Assembly (NCBI GenBank): GCA_023230825.1
Contig: JALNWO010000005.1
Span: 1-32,611 of the forward strand
From: Acholeplasmataceae bacterium
Lineage (GTDB): Bacteria > Bacillota_I > Bacilli_A > Acholeplasmatales > Acholeplasmataceae
Direction of reading: 5' to 3'
DNA: 32,611 nt
Part shown: positions 1-6,166 of the stretch, one piece after another
How the letters are laid out: each line of letters begins with the position of its first letter
How positions within the stretch are numbered: the first letter of the stretch is position 1
Notes under the pieces: model-generated
Seen by the model: only the letters and a program-made list of their open reading frames with translations
Told to the model about the DNA's origin: nothing
Databases searched by the model: none
Made by a program: the position numbers and the translations under genes

Positions 1-2
1 AA

Positions 3-26
3 CTGCTTTCAAGTGGAGACTATTAA
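3..26 (+). CDS. C-terminal end of an upstream gene (partial)
   Basis: From base 3 an open frame runs to TAA at 24-26 and would encode the last seven residues (LLSSGDY) of a gene starting before the window. Its stop overlaps the next start as TAATG (24-28), the tight stop-start junction used elsewhere in this gene row. The other two frames are also open at the left edge, so this choice rests only on the junction. Nothing can be said about function. Confidence 0.35.
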   Translation: MLSSGDY

Positions 27-349
27 TGAAGATACTAATGAATACAATTAATGAGCACTTAATCCCTGTTAAACCCGTAGCATTTGTACCTGATACGCTA
101 CTTGTGTTACCGCATAATGATAACCCTAAGTATGGTATCGGTGAAGTGTTGTATGGTGAAACAAGAGGACAGTATGTACTGTATCCTAAGCATAGTGGAT
201 ACATGGTAGAAGATGTTAGAATCATTCCTAAAGGTGATATACTTGCTATGGTTGAACCTGATAAAGATGAGAAAGTTGAATCGTTAATCGAACAGAAACG
301 TACCCATGATGCCAGTATGGAGTGGGTTAACACAGTTAATACAAGATAG
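26..349 (+). CDS. GroES-like small protein, possibly a reduced co-chaperonin
   Basis: 107 aa. Residues 48-77 (G48-Q-Y-V-L-Y-P-K-H-S-G58, then I67-P-K-G-D-I-L-A-M-V-E77) follow the pattern of the C-terminal half of GroES co-chaperonins, where G-D-x-V-x-Y-x-K-x-x-G is followed by S-D-I-L-A-V-V. The preceding strand (24-29) and K35 to G44 could match the GroES first strand and its G-x-V-x-x-V-G strand. The segment between them, where the GroEL-binding mobile loop with its GGI-type motif normally lies, is only about five residues long, and the roof loop is also missing. A charged tail (78-107) is extra. Phages do encode GroES homologues (T4 gp31) that help capsid protein folding, but binding to GroEL is not supported here. 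Start at 26 chosen for GGAG (15-18) seven bases upstream. An unrelated small beta-barrel protein is the alternative. Confidence 0.45.
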   Translation: MKILMNTINEHLIPVKPVAFVPDTLLVLPHNDNPKYGIGEVLYGETRGQYVLYPKHSGYMVEDVRIIPKGDILAMVEPDKDEKVESLIEQKRTHDASMEWVNTVNTR

Positions 350-357
350 GAGTTAGA

Positions 358-642
358 ATGAATGAGAATGAAAACACTGAATATGTACCAACACTACAAG
401 AAGTATATGCTAAAGGAATTGAATTTGTAGTATTATCTGTTTTTGAGTACTGTAGACACTCAAATGAGCCTGTATATAGAACGTTTAGGAATAAAGTAAT
501 GAAAGACCTTATTCACGTATACGACAACAGTAAAAAAGCATTGAATGAGATGTATAATGCTAATGTAAATGTAGAGGATATAGATGATCAAACTGAATGT
601 AACGTACAAGAATCAGACGAAGGAAGTGACTCTGTACAATGA
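358..642 (+). CDS. Hypothetical small phage protein
   Basis: 94 aa, not recognised. It starts eight bases after the GroES-like gene behind a good AGGAG site. Residues 10-70 are probably helical with a mixed charge pattern, and the last 25 residues are strongly acidic (repeated D and E), typical of a soluble tail without fixed structure. No membrane segment or signal peptide is visible. Its 3' end overlaps the probable small terminase gene by 59 bases in another frame. Position just upstream of the terminase genes hints at a packaging or assembly accessory role, which is inference only. Confidence 0.7.
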   Translation: MNENENTEYVPTLQEVYAKGIEFVVLSVFEYCRHSNEPVYRTFRNKVMKDLIHVYDNSKKALNEMYNANVNVEDIDDQTECNVQESDEGSDSVQ

Positions 643-1396
643 GTGGGATATTAAACAAGATGAAGTTGTGGATAGAGACTTTATTACAATGGATGATCAG
701 AAAGGGAAGTACCTTCTCTATGATGATGGATGGAATCTCTATACAAGAATTAATGGGAAGACTATTAAAGCATTCTCTGTTGGAACAGGACTCATTAAAC
801 GATATGACTATACATCATTCTCACGTATACACCTACCTCACACAAACTATTCAGGTGCCCGATCATATGATGAACACCCTATATGTAGACCATATAGACG
901 TGCTGAATATTTGGCAGCGGGAACATTCCTTAAGACTAATAGGCGAGTTAAACTCACCCCGAGGATTAGATTCTTGATTAAAGAAAAAATGGTTGAGGCT
1001 CTGAAGAAGAGAGGAATAACTGAAGAGTTTATCGTTGATAGACTCATCAGAGAGGTAGATAATATGAGAGGTAGAGGTGCTGATAGATTAGAAGCATTAG
1101 CTATGCTATCAAGAACTGCAGGCATTGAGCTTGAACGTTCTGCTGTGCCTCAAACAACCATGAATCAACCTTTATTCCAACAGTTTAATATAAGTGGTGG
1201 TACAATACAGGATCAAAGAAGAAAGATTCCTACACGTAATGAACTAATAGAAGAGAAAAAGTTCCTTAATGTTGTTGATTTAACTGATTCAGAAGTGGAT
1301 GACTTTTTAGATGCTCATCAAAAGGGAGACAGATTCACATTTAACGAAAAAACATTTAAGAATAGTACAAAGGTAACAGATGATAACGCTGACTGA
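584..1396 (+). CDS. terS: Probable terminase small subunit
   Basis: 270 aa. It lies directly upstream of the large terminase and overlaps it by 17 bases, the usual place for the subunit that recognises phage DNA and starts packaging. Residues about 155-185 include DRLEALAMLSRTAG, resembling the region in many small terminase subunits (D-R-L-x-A-L-x-L-L-x-x-x-G). The basic, helical stretch around 120-165 could hold the DNA-binding part, while the C-terminal 60 residues are charged and probably mediate contacts. The N-terminal 70 residues look beta-rich and are not recognised. Start at 584 is chosen because AGAGGA (573-578) precedes it by five bases; a later ATG at 689 has no such site. This start makes a 59-base overlap with the upstream gene. 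The assignment rests mainly on position and one short motif. Confidence 0.6.
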   Translation: MIKLNVTYKNQTKEVTLYNEWDIKQDEVVDRDFITMDDQKGKYLLYDDGWNLYTRINGKTIKAFSVGTGLIKRYDYTSFSRIHLPHTNYSGARSYDEHPICRPYRRAEYLAAGTFLKTNRRVKLTPRIRFLIKEKMVEALKKRGITEEFIVDRLIREVDNMRGRGADRLEALAMLSRTAGIELERSAVPQTTMNQPLFQQFNISGGTIQDQRRKIPTRNELIEEKKFLNVVDLTDSEVDDFLDAHQKGDRFTFNEKTFKNSTKVTDDNAD

Positions 1397-2897
1397 TCTT
1401 AAGAATATGCAAGAACATGAATTAAAAAGTTTGTTTCGTTCATTACAAACAAGCTATGAAGCATTTGCAAGAATATGTTTAGGACATATTGTAACAGAAG
1501 TGCCTAAGTTTCATAGTGAAATGTATAGTATATTAGATAAACGATATGAACATAATGCCTTTGTTATGTTTAGAGGTGGTGCTAAGAGTACCATCTCTAA
1601 AACTATTCAGACTACAGCTGATATTTGTTTTGGCAGAGAACCATTTACTCTGCTATTATCTGAATCAGCATATCAAGCAAGTAAAGATTTAATCAGTATT
1701 ACTGATGAGTTAGAGAATAATGAGATTATTCATGCTCTATTCGGTAATCTCAAGGGAGAGACTAAATGGAATCAAGAAGAGATCGAAGCAGCTAATGGAT
1801 GCTTTGTATCAGCGAGAGGGTATGGAAGCCGTATAAGAGGGCTTAAATGGAAGAATAACCGTATAACTAAGTTCATATTAGATGACTATGAGTCAGAACA
1901 GAATACAGGTACTCAGAAACAAAGAGATGCTGTAAAAGATTGGATAGATGCTCAAGTGTTACCTGCAGGTGTTCCTGGTGAGACTACCTATCAATTCTTT
2001 GGTACTATAGTGCATCCTGACGCTCATTTAGCTACTATTAAAGACCTACCATCGTTCAAGCCACCTCATGGATGCTACATGGAGGTTGCTGTTGAACATG
2101 ATGGAGTACCTACATGGGCATCAAGATTCCCTATGGATTATATCAACATGAAGAGAGAAGAAGCTATCAGTAAGAATAAGCTTAGTCTATTCCTTCAAGA
2201 GATGTATAATATACCTGCGATACAGGGTAGACCAGTGTTTAACATAGATATGATTAGGCAGACTAATGCTACATTCCATCTTGAAGAGAGTCATACATAT
2301 ATCGAGTATGATAATAGAAAGATACCTATTAATGTATTCATTGGTGTTGATCCAGCTGTATCCTTAAAAGAAGATGCAGATTATTCAGTATTCTTTGTTG
2401 TTGGTCAATTACCAGATAAGTCATTCCTCATACTTGATATAATACAAGAGAGAATGAGTCCTACTGATCAAGCAAAGACTATATTCAACTTAGTAAAGAA
2501 GTATAATCCATACTCTGTTACTATAGAGACTCAAGGGTATCAACAAGCATTAGCTGATATATGTAAAGATATGATGCCTACAATGGGTAGATTCTTTACT
2601 ATACGAGATTTTAAAAGTGGAAAGAGTAAGAGTAATAAGTGGTTGTTGTCTCTTGATCCGATTATAAACGAAGGTAGAATGAACTATATTAAAGACTGTA
2701 ATAATATCAAAGCTTTCTTTCAAGAGTGTACGTCATACAATCAAGAATACCGAGATCATGATGATACAGTCGATGGTGCATTCCTGGCAACATTGCATGC
2801 TTATCCACCATCTATGTATGATGTAGATGCTGCAATTGACAATTCAAAGAATAGACGTACACGCAAAAAGACTCCATTAAATTGGATGTTATTATAA
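1380..2897 (+). CDS. terL: Terminase large subunit (packaging ATPase/nuclease)
   Basis: 505 aa, a normal length for the family. This motor pumps DNA into the prohead through the portal and cuts the concatemer. The ATPase half shows a Walker A motif RGGAKST at 65-71, R146-G and the IRG arginine region at 152-154, and a Walker B strand F165-I-L-D-D-Y-E171 with the acidic pair and catalytic glutamate. The FFGT element after it resembles the coupling motif. The RNase H-like nuclease half shows its three acidic positions: D324 in GVDPA, E383 in TIETQ, and D461/D462/D465 in HDDTVDG. All expected catalytic residues are present, so the enzyme should be active. AAAGG lies six bases upstream of the start, which is inside the end of the small subunit gene, so the two are probably translationally coupled. 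Confidence 0.95.
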   Translation: MITLTDLKNMQEHELKSLFRSLQTSYEAFARICLGHIVTEVPKFHSEMYSILDKRYEHNAFVMFRGGAKSTISKTIQTTADICFGREPFTLLLSESAYQASKDLISITDELENNEIIHALFGNLKGETKWNQEEIEAANGCFVSARGYGSRIRGLKWKNNRITKFILDDYESEQNTGTQKQRDAVKDWIDAQVLPAGVPGETTYQFFGTIVHPDAHLATIKDLPSFKPPHGCYMEVAVEHDGVPTWASRFPMDYINMKREEAISKNKLSLFLQEMYNIPAIQGRPVFNIDMIRQTNATFHLEESHTYIEYDNRKIPINVFIGVDPAVSLKEDADYSVFFVVGQLPDKSFLILDIIQERMSPTDQAKTIFNLVKKYNPYSVTIETQGYQQALADICKDMMPTMGRFFTIRDFKSGKSKSNKWLLSLDPIINEGRMNYIKDCNNIKAFFQECTSYNQEYRDHDDTVDGAFLATLHAYPPSMYDVDAAIDNSKNRRTRKKTPLNWMLL

Positions 2898-2912
2898 TGA
2901 AAGGAGAAATGT

Positions 2913-3890
2913 ATGGCAGATGTATATCAAAAAATTAATTCGATATATAGAATAGACTTGATTGACAAGAATAGAAAAACTGGTACAGACTATAAATTTG
3001 GTGGGACTAACAATGATAAGTTTACCATACAGGGTGCTAAGCTATTAACAACTATTCCTGATACAGATCTTAGTACTATTGGTCCAAACAACACGGTAAT
3101 TTTATCAAATTTAAATCTACAAACACCAACTAATGAAACAGAAGAAAACGTATACCTTAAAATTCGTCCTGTACTGAGATTTGGTTCTGCGTCAAATGAA
3201 TATATGTATCAAGAATTAGAGCAAGAGCTTTGTCTTCATGTAAATAGCACAGCACAATTAAAATTGCCGTCAGATTCTATGATAATTAAAACAGGTAAGG
3301 TTGGTGCTGACAATCAAACAAACTCTGTTGCTATGCACCAAGTTTCACAACTTGAAAGTGAAACTATAGATTATCAATGTATTGTAGAGACTCATCCTAT
3401 AAACAATACACACTTTAAAGTTGTATTTGAAATACAGCTCACAGACGGTGGAACAGATGGTGTGTCAAAAGAGACTTTCCCTGTATCCTCTACAAATATA
3501 AAAGTTCAGTATGCAAAGTTTGAAACTATTGAAGTAGGAGACTTAGGATTAGGTGTATCCCCTACATCATTACCCTGGCAAACTGTTACAGGAGCATCAG
3601 TGTCTGCAGGAACTGGAACAAATAACCAAACAAAATTTACTGTTACCATTCCTGATCTTAAGTTTGATGAAAACGATTATGATACAGAGTATGCGTTTAG
3701 ATGGAAAAATGAGACTGATCCTTCTAACAATTTTTCTAAAATTACTACTATTAGAATCCTTCATGTTGATGTTATTGAAAAATATGTTACATTTGTATCC
3801 CCTATTTACGGTACAGCATTTGTTGGCACTCCAAGTGTTGAAGTTAAACTTGGCAACATTGGGAAAGACAATACAGTGATAGAACAATGA
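2913..3890 (+). CDS. Unrecognised beta-rich protein, probably virion structural
   Basis: 325 aa, not recognised. The sequence is a run of short alternating hydrophobic and polar strands rich in T, N, V and I with few predicted helices, as in fibre, decoration or receptor-contact proteins. The region 225-325, with strands separated by aspartate/asparagine turns, could be an Ig-like or fibronectin-like domain. There is no signal peptide or membrane segment. An AAGGAG site lies seven bases upstream, and the next gene starts inside its stop codon (ATGA), so both are probably made together. Placement between the terminase and the lysis genes is unusual for a tail fibre; a head fibre, baseplate part or decoration protein are all possible. 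Confidence 0.65.
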   Translation: MADVYQKINSIYRIDLIDKNRKTGTDYKFGGTNNDKFTIQGAKLLTTIPDTDLSTIGPNNTVILSNLNLQTPTNETEENVYLKIRPVLRFGSASNEYMYQELEQELCLHVNSTAQLKLPSDSMIIKTGKVGADNQTNSVAMHQVSQLESETIDYQCIVETHPINNTHFKVVFEIQLTDGGTDGVSKETFPVSSTNIKVQYAKFETIEVGDLGLGVSPTSLPWQTVTGASVSAGTGTNNQTKFTVTIPDLKFDENDYDTEYAFRWKNETDPSNNFSKITTIRILHVDVIEKYVTFVSPIYGTAFVGTPSVEVKLGNIGKDNTVIEQ

Positions 3891-4642
3891 GTTACGCAAC
3901 TACTTATCTAAAGCTATTTGATATCAATGTACAGCCTAAACAGCTTGTAGCAGGGTTATCTATTGATCATGGGCTACTTGAAGAGGATCAACTGATTAAC
4001 AACATAGAATTATCAGTAACTGATTCTAATAGATATCTCATATTAGAATCTGAAGTAACACTTGATAATGGATTGTTATTACCTCAAGCAGCACGTTTAA
4101 ACATCTATATTAATAGTGAGGCAACTCCATACACCAGTAGTGTTATGAAAGGCTCTAATTCATATGTATTTGGTGCTAATAAGATGCCTATTACATCTGG
4201 AGTATATACATTGAAGTTCGGATTAGAGTTCGATTCTAATCCAGCATGTTTAGATGAGTATGAAATAGACGTAGATAAATTTGTTGTAAAGTACAGAATT
4301 AATTCAAATGAGTGGACAGTATGTACTAATAAGGTCAAAGACCCTAATACTAATAAGTATATATTTACTATAACATTTGATGAATCATATGTGTATAGGC
4401 AAGTACATTATGTTCAGATTAAATGGATTGATTCTATGGATGAAGAAAGTTCGGTACATGAATTAGTTCTCGGAATGAGAGATAGCATTGAAGGCGTGTT
4501 TGCTATCATGCCTCCTAATCAGGAACTATATGTTTCTGTAGATGATCTCGATAGTAACGGTGAACTGTTTGTGGAATTAAATGAAGATGGTTGGGCTATA
4601 CCCGACCATCTATGGAAGGATGGTAACAATGCAAACTATTGA
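3887..4642 (+). CDS. Unrecognised beta-rich protein, partner of the preceding gene
   Basis: 251 aa, not recognised. It starts by a four-base ATGA overlap with the previous gene and has only a weak ribosome site of its own, pointing to reinitiation and matched amounts of the two products. The body (about 35-195) looks like alternating beta strands with conserved-looking aromatic/hydrophobic spacing, and the C-terminal 40 residues are acidic and probably flexible. No enzyme motif, signal peptide or membrane segment is seen. Because its neighbour is also beta-rich, the pair may form one extracellular or capsid-surface assembly. This is inference from composition and coupling only. Confidence 0.65.
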   Translation: MSYATTYLKLFDINVQPKQLVAGLSIDHGLLEEDQLINNIELSVTDSNRYLILESEVTLDNGLLLPQAARLNIYINSEATPYTSSVMKGSNSYVFGANKMPITSGVYTLKFGLEFDSNPACLDEYEIDVDKFVVKYRINSNEWTVCTNKVKDPNTNKYIFTITFDESYVYRQVHYVQIKWIDSMDEESSVHELVLGMRDSIEGVFAIMPPNQELYVSVDDLDSNGELFVELNEDGWAIPDHLWKDGNNANY

Positions 4643-4937
4643 TTCAAAACTTGGAGAAAGGATAGCTAAAATAGAAACATCAATTGAACATATGAAAGAG
4701 CAGATCAATAAACTTGTACGTATGCAAGAAGAATATGTAGCACAACGATTAGAGTGTAAAGAAGTTTTTGTTAAAATGGATGATCCTACATACTTCAATA
4801 AGAACATGGTAGAGTACAATAAATGTGAAAGGTCTAAGCTTAAAGACTGGGTAAAAATAATTACATTAATTCTTAATATACTCGGTACTCTCGGAATAGG
4901 ATTCACTATATCAGTTATAACAGGAGTAGTAAAATGA
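4629..4937 (+). CDS. XhlA/holin-like coiled-coil membrane protein
   Basis: 102 aa from the chosen start. Residues 5-35 have a heptad pattern (L-x-x-R-I-A-K-I-E-x-S-I-E-x-M) typical of a short coiled coil. Residues about 76-100 form one hydrophobic membrane-spanning segment (IITLILNILGTLGIGFTI). This coiled-coil plus C-terminal membrane helix layout, directly in front of a lysozyme, is that of XhlA-type and related holin or holin-accessory proteins, which help permeabilise the inner membrane at lysis. An in-frame ATG at 4581 would add 16 residues, but it has no ribosome site, whereas AAGGA precedes 4629 by about eight bases. It overlaps the upstream gene by 14 bases and couples to the lysozyme by ATGA. 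A membrane anchor unrelated to lysis cannot be excluded. Confidence 0.7.
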   Translation: MQTIDSKLGERIAKIETSIEHMKEQINKLVRMQEEYVAQRLECKEVFVKMDDPTYFNKNMVEYNKCERSKLKDWVKIITLILNILGTLGIGFTISVITGVVK

Positions 4938-5347
4938 CAGAAGATGGAATCAAATTACTAAAGAAACACGAAGGATTAATGCTTAAGCCATATAGATGCT
5001 CTGCTGGTAAGTTAAGCATCGGATATGGACGTAATTTAGACGATGTAGGCATATCTAAAGAGGAAGCTGAACATCTACTTAGAAACGATATTGACAATTG
5101 TGTGAAACAATTAAAGCATCATCTCTTCTGGGTATTCGATCATTCAAATACAGTACAAGATATCATAATTAACATGTGTTTCAATCTCGGAATCTATGGA
5201 CTATTAGGCTTTAAGAAGACTCTTAAACTAATAGAAGAAGGCAAATATAAACAAGCAAGTATAGAAATGTTAGATTCTAATTGGGCTAAACAAGTTGGTA
5301 TTAGAGCTAAAGAATTATCTAATCTACTTGCTAAAGAAGAAACATGA
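4934..5347 (+). CDS. GH24 (T4-type) lysozyme, probable endolysin
   Basis: 137 aa, slightly shorter than T4 lysozyme. It hydrolyses the MurNAc-GlcNAc bond of peptidoglycan to release progeny. The catalytic region 12-35 keeps the family frame: H12-E13-G14 with the essential acid E13, P19-Y20-R21-C22, and G25-K-L-S28-I-G-Y-G32-R-N-L. The position of the T4 aspartate is taken by C22, as in other phage lysozymes with the Y-x-C-P-A-G-K-x-T-I-G-x-G pattern, and the threonine is replaced by S28, a conservative change. Residues 77-95 (IIINMCFNLGIYGLLGFKK) match the family's F-N-x-G core helix. There is no signal peptide or anchor, so it needs a holin, fitting the upstream gene. Start couples to that gene by ATGA. 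Confidence 0.9.
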   Translation: MTEDGIKLLKKHEGLMLKPYRCSAGKLSIGYGRNLDDVGISKEEAEHLLRNDIDNCVKQLKHHLFWVFDHSNTVQDIIINMCFNLGIYGLLGFKKTLKLIEEGKYKQASIEMLDSNWAKQVGIRAKELSNLLAKEET

Positions 5348-5362
5348 AGAGAGGAAACTATA

Positions 5363-5539
5363 ATGAATAAAATAATAACTCAAATACTAAAGATATTACC
5401 AACTAATACTATTATTAGTATCATCATAGAGGTACTTGACCATCTGTCTAAAAAGACTGATACTACTATTGATGATCAAATTGTTGAAGCATTAAGAGAA
5501 GCATTCCATAATTATCTTGCTTCAAAAGGAAAGAAATAA
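5363..5539 (+). CDS. Small hypothetical protein in the lysis block
   Basis: 58 aa, starting MNKIITQILK and ending ASKGKK. GAGAGG lies about eight bases upstream and the gene begins 15 bases after the lysozyme stop, so it looks like a normal member of the row. The first 25 residues are hydrophobic (I, L, V rich) but interrupted by polar residues, so they may be an amphipathic or weak membrane helix. The rest is a charged helix with a lysine-rich end. Small genes of this type often sit beside holins, so an accessory lysis role is possible, but no family is recognised. Confidence 0.6.
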   Translation: MNKIITQILKILPTNTIISIIIEVLDHLSKKTDTTIDDQIVEALREAFHNYLASKGKK

Positions 5540-5543
5540 TATA

Positions 5544-5675
5544 ATGATCGGTGCTGTTACGACCTTGACCACAATAATTGTGCAAGACTTCCTCGTGCTA
5601 AATAATATTAAAAAGAAGGTAAATCAAGATATTGTACTATGGTGGTGCAGCACCTCTATTAAGGAGAGAGAATGA
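5544..5675 (+). CDS. Very small possible membrane protein (or structured leader)
   Basis: 43 aa starting MIGAVTTLTTIIVQDFLVL, with one N-terminal hydrophobic segment and a basic middle. The stop overlaps the next gene start (ATGATG at 5672). The nearest ribosome-like site (AAGGA at 5526-5530) is about 13 bases away, longer than usual. The stretch also contains inverted repeats (5550-5556 with 5648-5654; 5570-5574 with 5578-5582), so it may be a translated small lysis peptide or a structured leader in front of the lysozyme-like gene. Codon choice is less AT-biased than its neighbours. Weak call. Confidence 0.35.
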   Translation: MIGAVTTLTTIIVQDFLVLNNIKKKVNQDIVLWWCSTSIKERE

Positions 5676-6166
5676 TGTATGCTGAAAGTACTGATAATAT
5701 AGTGTATCAAGCAGTAGAACGATTTATAAAGAAATGGAATGAACCATCATTTCTACCATACATTAATCATAGTGGATATGAAGCTATTGGATATAATCAC
5801 ATAATTAAAAAAGGTGAAGAACATCTTAAGAAAGGACTTACTCCAATAATGGCTGAGAAGCTATTAAGAGAGGATATAGAGCGTGCTATTCAAGTAGTAG
5901 ATGAAACTATCCCTATGGAAATTGAACTCGGTATTGATGCCTTTATTGCGTTAGTATCGTTAGCATTCTGTATCACTCCTGATCTATTTAGATATTCTAA
6001 AGTAACAGAGTTTACTAAAGTAAAAAGATATGATAAAGCAGCTGAGTTCTTTATTAATCATAATATGTCAAGAATGGAACATGGATATGTTGAATCGTAT
6101 CCATTAACTAAATTACGTAAAGAAGAAGCTGAACTATATAAAAGAGGGATGAATGGAAATTATTAA
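5672..6166 (+). CDS. GH24-like lysozyme paralogue lacking catalytic residues
   Basis: 164 aa. It follows the GH24 lysozyme fold pattern from end to end: I19-K-K, Y30, G35, I39-G-Y41-N-H43, then A-E-K-L-L-R-E-D-I (about 61-69), a hydrophobic D-A-F-I-A-L-V-S-L-A-F core helix near 90-100, and a C-terminal R-K-E-E-A-E-L-Y. In this alignment the three catalytic positions of the E-D-T triad are N23, N32 and A38, and the glycine after the catalytic glutamate is E24. If correct, the protein cannot hydrolyse peptidoglycan in the usual way, and may bind the wall, regulate the true lysozyme upstream, or serve as a structural part. Start at 5672 has AAGGAG five bases upstream. The 3' end overlaps the portal gene by 14 bases. 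The fold assignment is by eye. Confidence 0.65.
   Translation: MMYAESTDNIVYQAVERFIKKWNEPSFLPYINHSGYEAIGYNHIIKKGEEHLKKGLTPIMAEKLLREDIERAIQVVDETIPMEIELGIDAFIALVSLAFCITPDLFRYSKVTEFTKVKRYDKAAEFFINHNMSRMEHGYVESYPLTKLRKEEAELYKRGMNGNY

Noticed and set aside
639..977. Open frame of 112 codons overlapping the small terminase
   Set aside because: It lies within the terminase reading region in another frame, has unusual composition for this genome and no sensible ribosome site.
847..1125. Reverse-strand open frames, including this one and those around 20591 and 24447
   Set aside because: All lie opposite well-supported + strand genes, have skewed composition and no ribosome sites; they are shadows.
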